Under the pieces are notes generated by a model. That model saw only the letters and a program-made list of their open reading frames with translations. It was not told the DNA's origin and did no database searches. A DNA stretch of 64,000 nt from NCBI GenBank assembly GCA_965276675.1, contig OZ255624.1, forward strand, positions 2,108,001-2,172,000. The letters run 5' to 3'. The stretch comes from G965276675 sp965276675 (GTDB lineage Bacteria > Acidobacteriota > Terriglobia > Terriglobales > Acidobacteriaceae). Below, piece after piece: positions 26,801-34,829 of the stretch; within the stretch, counting starts at the first letter, position 1; each line of letters starts with the position of its first letter. A program made the position numbers and the translations under genes.

Positions 26801-27442
26801 GCGTCGTAGCAGGGTGAAGTCGGCGATCTTGCCGCCAAAGTGTTGCGTGCCGGTTAGGGACTCCGGAGCGAGCTCGACGACGGGGCTGACACGGCCGAAG
26901 GCGAGTTTCGCGCTGCCGACCTCGGCGCCGTCGCTGTACAGGTGGGTGGTGACGCCGTCGAAGGTGGCGGCGAGCAGGTGCCAGGTCTTTGAGGCCAGGC
27001 TTATGGTTGAGGTCAGGCTGTCGCCTTCGCCCATCCAGAAGGCGAGCTTGCCGCCGCTGAGGGCAAAGAAGCGGGAGTATTCATCGAGCGGATCGCCAAC
27101 GCCGGCTATGAGCGTGGGAGTGATGGATGGAGCGAGTGCGGCTGGAAAGATGCTAGCAGCTGAAGCGGGCGCACTGTTTGGGAGGTCGTCTGATCGTACC
27201 CACGTGTACACCGACCAGGACGATTCGGCGGTGAAGAGCTTGTCTTTTTCGAGCAGCGGTTTGGAGAGGCCGCGGCCTCCGGGGAGAAAGACTGCACTGT
27301 AAGGGCCGTAGGCATCTGGATAGGTAACGATATCAGTTACAATTGACTGAGCGCGGGCGGCCTCTGGAAACGCGGTGACGAACTCTAGAATAAGCAGAGC
27401 CGCGATAACGATACCATTCGGACATCGAGCTACTTTCGGCAT
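23846..27442 (-). CDS. Large LamG-GH2 enzyme, exo-beta-glucosaminidase/mannosidase-like, exported
   Basis: A 1198-residue exported protein. After the signal peptide (IVIAALLILEFVTAFPEAARAQ) comes a LamG/concanavalin-like domain at about residues 50-235 (WSVYTWVRSDD, TWHLLAATFDGVTTHLYSDG), then a GH2 enzyme: sugar-binding domain with RGWMAATVPGTVLTTMIDRG and PDPYYGLNN, immunoglobulin-like domains, and a TIM barrel with MWCGRNEGVPQPI around the acid/base Glu and SVETGTPSMSTLESFRHS around the expected nucleophile. The layout and motifs point to the exo-beta-D-glucosaminidase or mannosylglycoprotein endo-beta-mannosidase branch. A beta-sandwich tail ends it. Released sugars would suit the lactonase and hydrolase genes upstream. 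The fused LamG domain makes it longer than usual. Confidence 0.85.
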   Translation of the reverse strand: MPKVARCPNGIVIAALLILEFVTAFPEAARAQSIVTDIVTYPDAYGPYSAVFLPGGRGLSKPLLEKDKLFTAESSWSVYTWVRSDDLPNSAPASAASIFPAALAPSITPTLIAGVGDPLDEYSRFFALSGGKLAFWMGEGDSLTSTISLASKTWHLLAATFDGVTTHLYSDGAEVGSAKLAFGRVSPVVELAPESLTGTQHFGGKIADFTLLRRVLAPAEVASLSATKPDFLLINFEEGSKSWPIQTRGQAGYRAPQDSATLPRSAVPFSKPIAQPLPSGSKTLEPARDNEQDNEWILANNWRLEAVPKVTATGAEIAQPSFDSRGWMAATVPGTVLTTMIDRGVYPDPYYGLNNLAIPESLNKQDYWYRSEFTGPKVGKDRRLTLTFNGINYAAVIWLNGHRLGTIKGAFIRGNFDVTGMLKPGATNALAVQISPPPHPGIPQEQSVKGGPGENGGAMCLDGPTFVATEGWDWIPAIRDRDTGIWQDVRLTATGEVKLGDPQVVTTLPLPDTSHASIEITVPVANTSNAPVQGILTASFDQVTVTKSVTVAPGESIIKLTPAEFSQLNVTHPRLWWPNGYGTPELYTLRLSIRDGRKNLDNKKIRFGMREVTYELSLLDDTGHLRRLEYSPTIARSQNRQVVDVSHDGMREIPVKGWLGVPEKGWAASLVPGSASSAAITMLTDTAMTPYLVIKVNGVRIAAKGGNWGMDDARKRVSREHLEPFFRLHRDANLNIIRNWVGQNTEETFYDLADEYGLMVWNDFWASTEDYNIEPQDPALFLDNARDTILHYRNHPSIVMWCGRNEGVPQPIISNGLETLIRSLDGTRYYSPSSNQVNLQNSGPYRYQNPVDYYTTLNRGFSVETGTPSMSTLESFRHSIPAADQWPINDDWAYHDWHQTGNGQVSPFMDQLEDEFGAATSLEDFERKAQMLNYVDHRAIFEGMNAHLWAPNSGRLLWMTQPAWPSTMWQILSSDYDTQASFYGVKKAAEPIHIQLDLSDGNIQVVNNTTAPLPSLAVSAKVYSLSNQLLLSNAETMTAGVNSVTDGNRLNLAPLLATGGPASGLVLVKLELHDAGGDLLSDNFYWLGAKASSYRALTHLPAPTISATATYTHQGEEAHLRVQLQNTGQTVALAEKLTLESAADGARILPAYYSDNYVSLLPGESRSITIDYPAKAGTPKLELRGWNLPSATVPVTPH

Positions 27443-27763
27443 TCAGATCTCCAGAGCGCCTGCTTTTTTCAGGAATATTAGTGTGCCGCATTGCCATACC
27501 GGGCCCGCGGCATCGGCGGCGAGACCAGGAGATGGAGTTTTGGAGCAGAGGCGGACTCGGGGAATTGTAAAGCATGGCGCCGGTCGCTCACTGCTAGTGT
27601 GGTGAGTCATTGGTCCATTGCACCCTTATTGTTGAGCGGCGCTTCGCGCCGATTCTTCAATCGCAAGGTGAAGCAGATCCCTTCGGCTCCGCTCAGGGCA
27701 GGCTTTTCTTACGCTCAAGATGACAGCTGGTGCGACGAATGAGCGACTCTACCGCACTTGCAC
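27443..27763. other. Intergenic region with hairpin and dispersed repeat
   Basis: No gene is supported. A tight hairpin CGGCGC-TTC-GCGCCG lies at 27637-27651. CGCTCAGGGCAGG and CGCTCAAGATGACA-type motifs follow at 27690-27725, matching the repeats at 17.6 and 21.3 kb. The part next to 27442 should hold the promoter of the GH2 gene. Confidence 0.55.
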
Positions 27764-28516
27764 TCATGTGCCGGCGTGCAGCTTCCACACGATCTGCCGC
27801 AGCATGCCGGCAAGGAGGTCGGCGTCCTCGGGATCGAGATGCAGGCGGCGCACCATGCGGCGGAGCTTGAGTTCGGTAGTTGTCGCAGTAGATGGCTGGG
27901 CATAGCCGCTCAGCTCGAGCGATCGGAAGAGCAGCCCGGTGAGCCTGTCTTGCTGCCCGGCGTTCGCGGTGGGAGCAGGGAGCAGCTCCGGCGTGCGGGC
28001 ACTCTCGCCGTCTCCTCTTCCAGCCTGACGGATGAGTTCGTAGAGGCAGACTGCTACGGCCTGCCCCAGGTTCATCGAGATATGTTCTTCGCGCGTGGGG
28101 ATGCGCATGACAAAGTGGCAGTGACTGAGGTCGTCGTTGGAAAGCCCGCTCTGCTCCGAGCCGAAGAGCAGGGCGACGCGGCTGCTGCCGAGCGTGGAGC
28201 GGACAGCCACCGCTCCGTCTTCGAGACGTCGTAGCGGATGCTGCAGCTCACGGGAGCCGACTGCGGTGGTGCCGACGACCAGGGAGCAGTCCGCGACCGC
28301 CTCAGCGACGGTGTTATGGACGGCGGCGTTCTCGAGCAGCGGAAGCGCCCCCACGGCGGAGCGTGCCGAGCGAAAGGCTGGATCGTAGGGGTTAACCAGG
28401 CGCAGATGAAGGATGCCGAAGTTGCTCATGGCGCGCGCCGCTGCGCCGATGTTGAGCTGATTATGGGTGGCAACCAGCACCACGGCCAGGCGGTCGCGTT
28501 CAGCGGGTGAGAGCAA
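27764..28516 (-). CDS. trmJ: TrmH/SPOUT family RNA 2'-O-methyltransferase (TrmJ-like)
   Basis: A 250-residue SPOUT RNA methyltransferase. Its SAM-knot motifs are ATHNQLNIGAAARAMSNFG, ALLFGSEQSGLSNDDLSHCH and MRIPTREEHISMNLGQAVAV. This pattern is that of TrmJ, which methylates the 2'-OH of tRNA position 32. The roughly 90-residue C-terminal extension also resembles TrmJ. The start is TTG 28516, with GAGG five bases upstream; no usable ATG precedes the first motif. It stands alone on the minus strand, divergent from the ACP gene. Confidence 0.85.
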   Translation of the reverse strand: MLSPAERDRLAVVLVATHNQLNIGAAARAMSNFGILHLRLVNPYDPAFRSARSAVGALPLLENAAVHNTVAEAVADCSLVVGTTAVGSRELQHPLRRLEDGAVAVRSTLGSSRVALLFGSEQSGLSNDDLSHCHFVMRIPTREEHISMNLGQAVAVCLYELIRQAGRGDGESARTPELLPAPTANAGQQDRLTGLLFRSLELSGYAQPSTATTTELKLRRMVRRLHLDPEDADLLAGMLRQIVWKLHAGT

Positions 28517-28659
28517 GAAGACCTCTGGAAGGAGACGTTTGCTCTGCGCGCTCTGCCCTGGCGGGAGGCCGGAAGCTGGATGGGTGTTTGCAGTCGATGG
28601 CCGGATCAGTCCAGAAGAAGGAGCATTTGCCCCCCTAAGATGCTACTAATAATAGACGC

Positions 28660-28947
28660 ATGACAGAAACGATCCAGGACCGTGTACTCAGGGTCATTGC
28701 AACCACACGAAGGATGCCCATAGAGCAGATCAAGCCGGATAGCACCTTTGAGGAGCTGGGCATTGATTCCCTCGACAGCCTGAACATTCTTTTTGAACTC
28801 GAGAGCGAATTTGATATCGAGATCGACGACGAGGATGCGAAGAAGATCCATCGCGTTGACGAGATGACGGCCGGCATTACACAACTGGTCCAAGCCAAAG
28901 AACAGGCCAAAGAACAGGCCAAGGAAACGGGTTCAACAGAAGCTTGA
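28660..28947 (+). CDS. Acyl carrier protein
   Basis: A 95-residue acyl carrier protein. The phosphopantetheine attachment Ser is S37 in LGIDSLDSLNILFELE, followed by the acidic helix FDIEIDDEDAKKI. The core is a normal length, but the C-terminus has an extra lysine/glutamate/alanine tail made of the repeated unit AKEQ (coded by a 12-base tandem unit at about 28894-28925). It is most likely a dedicated ACP, not the housekeeping AcpP, because it sits next to a single ketoacyl synthase and not in a fab cluster. The stop overlaps the ketoacyl synthase ATG as TGATG. Confidence 0.93.
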   Translation: MTETIQDRVLRVIATTRRMPIEQIKPDSTFEELGIDSLDSLNILFELESEFDIEIDDEDAKKIHRVDEMTAGITQLVQAKEQAKEQAKETGSTEA

Positions 28948-30158
28948 TGCAACGTGTCGTGATTTCAGGGGTGGGAGTGGTGAGCGCGGTTGGGATCGGA
29001 CGCGAGGCGTTCACGAAGTCAATACGCAGCGGGCAGAGCGGGATCGCCGAGATTCAGGCCATCGACATGGCCCAGTTTCGCTTCAAAAATGGCGCCGAGG
29101 TGAAGGGCTTCAAAGCGGAGGAGTACCTGACGCCGAAGAACGTCAGTTTTATGGACCGCTTTGCACAGTTCTCGGTGGTGGCCGCGCAGGAGGCGATCGC
29201 ACACGCGGGAATCGAATGGACGCCGGAGCTGCGGGAGCAGACCGCGGTGATGACCGGGTCCTGCATCGGCGGGCGCTCTTCGGAGGAGGCCGGCTACTAT
29301 GAGCTCTTCCACAATGGTCGCACTCGCGTACATCCGCTGACCATTGCGATGGGCATGTGCAATGCGGGCGCCAGCCACATCTGCATGGAGTTCGGCATTA
29401 CCGGGCCGACGATGACGATGTCGACGGCCTGCGCTTCGTCCGCTCATGCCATCGGGCAGGCCTTCTGGATGGTGCGCTCAGGCGCAGTGCAGATGGCGGT
29501 GGCGGGCGGCAGCGATGCTCCACTCTTCCTGGGGAATCTGAGGGCGTGGGAGGCGATGCGGGTAGTGAGCCCGGATACCTGCCGGCCTTTTTCCGCGAAC
29601 CGCTCCGGGATGATTCTCGGGGAAGGCGCGGCGATGCTGGTAATGGAGACGCTGGAATCCGCGTTGGCGCGCGGTGCTCAGCCGATCGCTGAGATCGTGG
29701 GCTGTGGGATGTCAGCCGATGCCTGCCACATTACCCAGCCATCCGTGGAGGGACCAGCGCGGGCGATGCGATCGGCGATGCGGGACGGCGGCCTGGCACT
29801 GGAGCAGATTGGGTACATCAACGCGCACGGCACGGCAACCGAGGCGAACGACCGCATCGAGACTGCGGCGCTGCACTCGGTCTTCGGTGGAACGGCGGAG
29901 CGGGTCGCGGTGAGCTCGACCAAGTCTATGCATGGACATACGCTGGGCGCCGCGGGTGCGATCGAGGCCGTGGCGACGATCTACGCGCTGCGGGATGGCA
30001 TACTACCGCCCACGGCAAACTACACGATGCCGGACCCGGCCTGCGAGCTGGACCTGGTTACGAATGAAGCACGGACCGTGCAGGTGGAAGCGGCGCTTTC
30101 CAACTCATTTGCCTTCGGCGGGTTGAATGCGGTGCTGGCCTTTCGGACTCTGAGCTAA
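28947..30158 (+). CDS. Beta-ketoacyl-ACP synthase (KAS II/FabF type)
   Basis: A 403-residue condensing enzyme with the intact Cys-His-His triad: C162 in MSTACASSAHAIG, H294 in INAHGTATEAND and H331 in STKSMHGHTLGAAGAIEA. It should elongate an acyl chain carried by the ACP made from the gene that overlaps it. ATG 28947 overlaps the ACP stop. The region MAVAGGSDAPLFLGNLRAWE and the final NSFAFGGLNAVLAF strand are normal for the FabF branch. It is probably specific for a special pathway with the ACP, SDR and oxoamine synthase genes alongside. Its TAA overlaps the stop of the convergent SDR gene. Confidence 0.93.
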   Translation: MQRVVISGVGVVSAVGIGREAFTKSIRSGQSGIAEIQAIDMAQFRFKNGAEVKGFKAEEYLTPKNVSFMDRFAQFSVVAAQEAIAHAGIEWTPELREQTAVMTGSCIGGRSSEEAGYYELFHNGRTRVHPLTIAMGMCNAGASHICMEFGITGPTMTMSTACASSAHAIGQAFWMVRSGAVQMAVAGGSDAPLFLGNLRAWEAMRVVSPDTCRPFSANRSGMILGEGAAMLVMETLESALARGAQPIAEIVGCGMSADACHITQPSVEGPARAMRSAMRDGGLALEQIGYINAHGTATEANDRIETAALHSVFGGTAERVAVSSTKSMHGHTLGAAGAIEAVATIYALRDGILPPTANYTMPDPACELDLVTNEARTVQVEAALSNSFAFGGLNAVLAFRTLS

Positions 30159-31150
30159 GGTGCGCGCTTGAGCCACGCCACCGAACGGGCGATCCCTTCA
30201 GCGAAGGAGACTGCCGGAGAGAGGCTGAAGTCGCGCTCCGCACGGGCCGTGGGATACTCCTGGTCCCGCGAGAGCAGCTCGACGGCATGGCGGGTCAGCA
30301 GGGGTCGTCCGGGTAGTGGCAGCAGCTTATAGGGAGCTTCTAACACTCCCGCAAGCGCCATGGCTGCCGGACGCGGCAGGTTGATCCAGGGGTGGGGAAG
30401 ACCGAGCCCGTCGGCCAGCGCGCATACATAGTCTCTCCAGGTAGCTCCGGCGCCGTCCGCGATGTTATAAGCCTTGCCTATGGTCGCCTCGCTCACACCA
30501 GAGGCGAGTAGGGCATCTACGGCGTTGTCGACGTAGCAGAAGCCGCCATGGGTTCGCCCAGAGTCGATCAGCGCCATGGATCGCTGGCGCAGGAGCGCGG
30601 CGATGTCGGTGGTAAACGCCTTGCCGTGTGGGCCGTAGATGGTCGCCGGGCGCAGGATGGTGATGGGCAAGCCGTGCCGGTGGGCCTGCCAGACGGCAGC
30701 TTCGCCCTGCAATTTGCTGCGGTTGTAGGGCAGTCCAGTGTCCAGCCCGGGGTGGGATTCGTCGCAGGGGTGCTCCGGGTAGCCGTAGATATCCGTGGTG
30801 CTGACGTGGACGAAGCGCTGGAGACATGGAGCTTTGAGGGAAGCCACCAGCAGCGCACGAGTGCCAGCGACATTGGTCTCGTAGTAGGTCTGCCAAGGCG
30901 CCCAGTCGGTGGAGCAGCCAGCGCAGTGGTAGATGTGGGTAATTTCTCGCAGCTCCGCTGGCTGAAGAGCCAGTGAGGCGAGGCCGCCGGAGAGGACCTG
31001 AATCGAGCGTCCGGAGAAGCGCAATCCGGCGAAGCGCGAGAGGTCGGAGCTAGGCCGGGCCAGGATAGTCACCTCGGTGCCGCGCTCCAGTAAAACTTCG
31101 GTGAGGCGGCCTCCCAGGAAGCCGCTGGCACCGGTAACTAACGCTTTCAC
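30155..31150 (-). CDS. NAD-dependent epimerase/dehydratase (extended SDR, 3-beta-HSD-like)
   Basis: A 331-residue extended SDR. The nucleotide-binding TGASGFLGGRL motif is at residues 7-17 and the catalytic Tyr-Lys pair is Y142/K146 (LPYNRSKLQGE), with the Ser in FVHVSTTDIYG. The best-known relatives are 3-beta-hydroxysteroid dehydrogenase-like reductases, OleD-type and ceramide reductase-type enzymes that reduce a keto-lipid. Since it follows the alpha-oxoamine synthase by 20 bases, reducing an amino-ketone product is a sensible guess. No hydrophobic C-terminal anchor is seen. Confidence 0.88.
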   Translation of the reverse strand: MKALVTGASGFLGGRLTEVLLERGTEVTILARPSSDLSRFAGLRFSGRSIQVLSGGLASLALQPAELREITHIYHCAGCSTDWAPWQTYYETNVAGTRALLVASLKAPCLQRFVHVSTTDIYGYPEHPCDESHPGLDTGLPYNRSKLQGEAAVWQAHRHGLPITILRPATIYGPHGKAFTTDIAALLRQRSMALIDSGRTHGGFCYVDNAVDALLASGVSEATIGKAYNIADGAGATWRDYVCALADGLGLPHPWINLPRPAAMALAGVLEAPYKLLPLPGRPLLTRHAVELLSRDQEYPTARAERDFSLSPAVSFAEGIARSVAWLKRAP

Positions 31151-31170
31151 TTACTGCCCCGAGCTCTCAC

Positions 31171-32499
31171 CTACTGTGCGGAGCCGAGTTTGTCGAAGAT
31201 ATCCAGTGCAAACTCCAGATCGCTCTGGGTGTGAGCAGCAGTAACGCAGAGCCGCAGCCGCGAGGTGCCCATGGGAACAGCCGGGAAGAGCACTGGCGTG
31301 GCGAGAATGCCGTAGTCGCGCAGCTTTCGGGCGAAGAGGCCGGTGGTGACGTCGTCTTTGAAGATGACCGGGATGATAGCTGTCTCGGACATGCCGGTGT
31401 TGAAGCCGAGTTGTTGCAGGCCGGAGCGCAGGAAGTCGGAGTTGGCCTGCAGGCGGCTGACGCGCTCGGGCTCTTCGGCCAGGATGTCCAGCGCGGCGCC
31501 AACAGCAGCTACGGCGGGCGCTGCCAACGCGGCGGAGAAGATGAAGGGCGCCCCGGAGTGCTGCAGGAAGATGGAGACCTCTTGCGAGACCGCAACGAAG
31601 CCGCCGTTTGATGGAATCGCCTTCGCCAGCGAGCCGGTCCAGATGTCAATCTCGGAGGTGGGCACGCCGAAATGCTCGTCGGTGCCGCGGCCGGTCGCGC
31701 CCAGAACACCGGTGGCGTGGGACTCATCCATGAGCAGGAAGCAGCCGAACTCTTTCTTGATGGCAACGATCTCCGGCAGGCGGCAAACATCGCCGTCCAT
31801 GGAGAAGACGCCGTCGGAGATGATGAGGGTGCGGTTGGCTTGGGCGCCGTTCTGGATCTCTTCACGCAGGGAATCCGGATCGTTGTGGCGGAAGCGCTGG
31901 ATCTGCACACCAGCGAGGCGGCAGGCGTCAATGAGGCTGCGATGGGAGAGCCCATCGGCGATGACGCGATCCGCGGGGCCAAAGAGGGCGGAGATGATGG
32001 CCAGGTTCGCGACATAGCCGGAGGTAAAGGTGATGGCGGCTTCCGTGCCTTTGAACGCGGCCAGCTTGCGCTCGGTCTCGTGGTGTAGGTCCATGGTGCC
32101 GGTCAGCAGGCGCACGCCGCCGGTGCCGGTGCCGTATTTCTTCACCGCGCAAACTGCTGCTTCGGTGACGCGCTCATCGCCGATCAGGCCGAGGTAGTCG
32201 TAGGAGGAGAGCATGAGCATGCAGTGGCCATCGGCCTGCACGTGCGGCCCTGACTTGCCCTCAAGCGGGATCTGAAAGGGGTAGGCATCGGCACCGCAGG
32301 CAAAAGCGGTGGACTCGAAGAGTCGCCGTCCTCGCGCGTCGATCAAATCGTTCTTCTTGAAGTTCCAGCGCCGGCCCGGAGTGAAGTATCCATCGAACAA
32401 TCCTCCTGCGGAGGAGGGAAAACTTGCTGCCGACGGGGCCGTTTCGGTGACGCTTTCAGATGCGGTACCGGTGGTTTGAGTGCCTGTATAGGTATCCAT
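31171..32499 (-). CDS. Alpha-oxoamine synthase (serine palmitoyltransferase/AONS/CqsA family)
   Basis: A 442-residue PLP enzyme of the alpha-oxoamine synthase family, which joins an amino acid to an acyl-CoA or acyl-ACP with loss of CO2. Key residues are H186 (GLSHRSLIDAC), the Asp-His pair in LLMDESHATGVLG (D258, H261) and the PLP Lys in GSLAKAIPSNGGFV (K293). An N-terminal extension of about 70 residues precedes the fold; it begins with a Ser/Thr-rich stretch and then FNGYFTPGRRWNFKKND-like basic residues. Because the bio operon is not here while ACP, KAS and SDR genes are, a long-chain-base or amino-ketone product is likelier than biotin. The start at 32499 is a choice among several. Confidence 0.88.
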   Translation of the reverse strand: MDTYTGTQTTGTASESVTETAPSAASFPSSAGGLFDGYFTPGRRWNFKKNDLIDARGRRLFESTAFACGADAYPFQIPLEGKSGPHVQADGHCMLMLSSYDYLGLIGDERVTEAAVCAVKKYGTGTGGVRLLTGTMDLHHETERKLAAFKGTEAAITFTSGYVANLAIISALFGPADRVIADGLSHRSLIDACRLAGVQIQRFRHNDPDSLREEIQNGAQANRTLIISDGVFSMDGDVCRLPEIVAIKKEFGCFLLMDESHATGVLGATGRGTDEHFGVPTSEIDIWTGSLAKAIPSNGGFVAVSQEVSIFLQHSGAPFIFSAALAAPAVAAVGAALDILAEEPERVSRLQANSDFLRSGLQQLGFNTGMSETAIIPVIFKDDVTTGLFARKLRDYGILATPVLFPAVPMGTSRLRLCVTAAHTQSDLEFALDIFDKLGSAQ

Positions 32500-32674
32500 G
32501 GATATGCCCTGACTATATTGCAGGGATGTGAAGTTGGGAAGCATCCAGTTTACCTCCGGTGAGCCTCTCGTCGGGAAACGCGGCAGGGTAGGTGTGTATG
32601 CATCGTTTGGCAGGTGGCGTGACCGGAAGGTCGTATGGCTGGCCGGAGTCAGGCGTGTGAGTATCAGGCCCATC

Positions 32675-32956
32675 ATGCGAGTCGATCTCAATGCGCACAT
32701 TCCTCCCCATCCTTACCAGGGCTTCGGCTCCGTTCCGCTGGTGCTTACGATCAAATCGGCGATCGGCATTCCAGGACAGTCCGAATACCGTACGACGGCT
32801 CCCGAGCTGCTGCGGATGCTGGACAAACGAACGGATATTAACTCCGCGGTGCTGGACCGCTTCAAGCAGAGTCTGACTCAGGCCAAAGACGCCCGGATGA
32901 GAAACGTCGATCTCAGCGAAGAGGTGCTGACGACGCTGGGCTTCTTTATCGATTAG
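32675..32956 (+). CDS. Hypothetical protein
   Basis: A 93-residue soluble protein without a known family. It begins MRVDLNAHIPPHPYQGFGSV and ends with a charged helical region (LDRFKQSLTQAKDARMRNVD, LSEEVLTTLGFF). Codon positions look normal, and the open frame continues upstream to 32528. ATG 32675 is preferred because it keeps the start clear of the oxoamine synthase promoter region. It is divergent from that gene. Confidence 0.5.
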   Translation: MRVDLNAHIPPHPYQGFGSVPLVLTIKSAIGIPGQSEYRTTAPELLRMLDKRTDINSAVLDRFKQSLTQAKDARMRNVDLSEEVLTTLGFFID

Positions 32957-33287
32957 AAGTTGTGGGCGGAGTACAGCAGGTGCGTGGATTCACGTCTACT
33001 TACTCAGGGTCGCTCAGGGCGGCAGCTTCGGCGATAGTCCCAACGGAATCGGTGAGTTGCAGTGAGAGCGGATGCGCTTTTGGCGCATGACCCACCCTAC
33101 GCGCTTCGGGTGTTCTGAGGTGGACTGCTGTCTGGTGCGTAGGATGGGGCACTCGGCTTGTGTGTTCCCATCGCCTATCATCGCCGACCTGTATCCCAAC
33201 CCTACCTAAGCAGAGTTCCTGAATGCATCCCACCCTTTCCCCACAGCGCCCATCGTACAAGGCGGGTGCAAAGGGGGCAGTGGAACG
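32957..33287. other. Intergenic region with degenerate repeats
   Basis: No gene is supported. CGCTCAGGGCGG at 33011-33022 resembles the dispersed repeat seen elsewhere. GCGCTTTTGGCGC at 33074-33086 is a small palindrome. The 3' end carries the promoter and ribosome site of the NADH dehydrogenase gene. Confidence 0.5.
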
Positions 33288-34808
33288 ATGGGACGGTTTT
33301 GGAGAGGCGTGCTCAACGCCGGTACAGCTGCAGTGGGAATCTATGCAGTGCGCCATGCGCTTCGCCACATGGAGACGCAGGGGGAAAACCGAGAGGTTGC
33401 GGCGGGCAAGCGCATCCTGATCCTGGGCGCCGGGTTTGGGGGCTCTGCGGTTGCGACTGAGCTCTCCCATCTGCTGCGCGGTGAGGGCAACGGCGAGATC
33501 ACGCTAGTGGATGCCGACAATTACCTGCTGTTCACCCCAATGCTGACGGAAGCGGCCGGAGGCGAACTGGACACACGGCATATCGTGGGCCGGGTGCAGC
33601 ACCTGGCCGACCGGGTGAAGTTCATTCAGGGCCAGGTGATAAAAATCGACGTGGCAGCGAAGAGCGTAACCGTCCTGGTGGGTGCTCCGGAGCTGGACCC
33701 AGTGGAGCGCACGCTTTGGGCAGACCACGTCGTGATCGGGCTGGGATCGGTGACCAGTTATCACCACATCCCCGGTGTGGAAGAGCACTCCTTTGGCATG
33801 AAGAAGCTGGAAGATGCGGCTGTCGTCCGTAAGCACGCTCTCAAGTGTCTCGAGCGGGCGGCGCTTGAAGACGACCCAGAAAAGCGCAAGAGCCTGATGA
33901 CCTTTGTGGTGGGCGGAGGCGGTTTTACTGGCGTCGAAACCATGGCCGCCCTGAACGACATGATGCGCGAGGTAAGGAAGCGTTTTCCTGCCTTGAAGCG
34001 GGAGCAAGTGCGAACGGTCCTGATCCACCAAGGCGACCGGCTTCTTCCGGAAATTACTGGGGAGCTCTCGGCCTATGCCCAGAAGAAGCTCGTGGAGCGA
34101 GGAGTCGTGGTCCAGCTGAACAGAGAGGTCTCCGGCGCAGGCGATGGATATGTAGAAGTCAAAGGTGAAGGAAAGATCCCGACGCGTACCTTGATCTGGA
34201 CGGCGGGCGAGACGCCAAGTCCGGCGATCGCGACTGCGGACTGTAAGAAAGGCGAGCACGGAGGCATCGTGGTCGATAGCTGTTGTCAGGTGCCGGGGCA
34301 CCCTGGCATCTGGGCGCTGGGAGACAATGCAGAGATCCCCAATCCGGATGGGAGCGGCAACTATGCACCGACGGCGCAGAATGCCACACGCGAGGGTAAG
34401 CAGATCGCCCGCAACATTGTGGAGGCGCTCCACGGATGCCCGGCGCAGCCCTTCCGTTACACGCCGATGGGTGAGCTGGCGTTGGTGGGACGCCGTACCG
34501 GGGTGGCCAGGGTTTTTGGATGGAACTTCTCTGGAGTCATTGCCTGGGCGATGTGGCGAGCGGTCTACCTGGCGAAGATGCCGGATGGGGCACAGCAGAT
34601 CCGAATCCTGATGGATTGGATCTTCGATATGACGCTGGGGCGGGAGATCACGCCCTTGAGCCCTGAGGCCGGCTCTCCGGCAGAAAGGGCCATTTCGTCA
34701 GATTTGGCTGCTCCTGCGAATTCGGCTGCCTCAGGCCAAAGCGGCGAGTTGACAGCGCGCACCGACCTTTGTCTTCAAACGGATGGCAGAAATAACGAAG
34801 AACTTTAG
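33288..34808 (+). CDS. ndh: NAD(P)/FAD-dependent oxidoreductase, type II NADH dehydrogenase (NDH-2)
   Basis: A 506-residue flavoprotein. The FAD-binding site is RILILGAGFGGSAVATELS at about residues 42-60, the NADH-binding site FVVGGGGFTGVETMAALND at about 205-223, and the final FAD motif is GIWALGDNAEIPNP with GNYAPTAQNATREGKQIARN. A membrane-attaching region at about 405-440 reads GWNFSGVIAWAMWRAVYLAK. NDH-2 passes electrons from NADH to quinone without proton pumping. A 50-residue hydrophilic tail after residue 450 is unusual, as is the N-terminal stretch before the FAD site. The next gene starts 21 bases downstream, so they are probably cotranscribed. Confidence 0.88.
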   Translation: MGRFWRGVLNAGTAAVGIYAVRHALRHMETQGENREVAAGKRILILGAGFGGSAVATELSHLLRGEGNGEITLVDADNYLLFTPMLTEAAGGELDTRHIVGRVQHLADRVKFIQGQVIKIDVAAKSVTVLVGAPELDPVERTLWADHVVIGLGSVTSYHHIPGVEEHSFGMKKLEDAAVVRKHALKCLERAALEDDPEKRKSLMTFVVGGGGFTGVETMAALNDMMREVRKRFPALKREQVRTVLIHQGDRLLPEITGELSAYAQKKLVERGVVVQLNREVSGAGDGYVEVKGEGKIPTRTLIWTAGETPSPAIATADCKKGEHGGIVVDSCCQVPGHPGIWALGDNAEIPNPDGSGNYAPTAQNATREGKQIARNIVEALHGCPAQPFRYTPMGELALVGRRTGVARVFGWNFSGVIAWAMWRAVYLAKMPDGAQQIRILMDWIFDMTLGREITPLSPEAGSPAERAISSDLAAPANSAASGQSGELTARTDLCLQTDGRNNEEL

Positions 34809-34829
34809 GAATAACGGGGAGGAAACACA

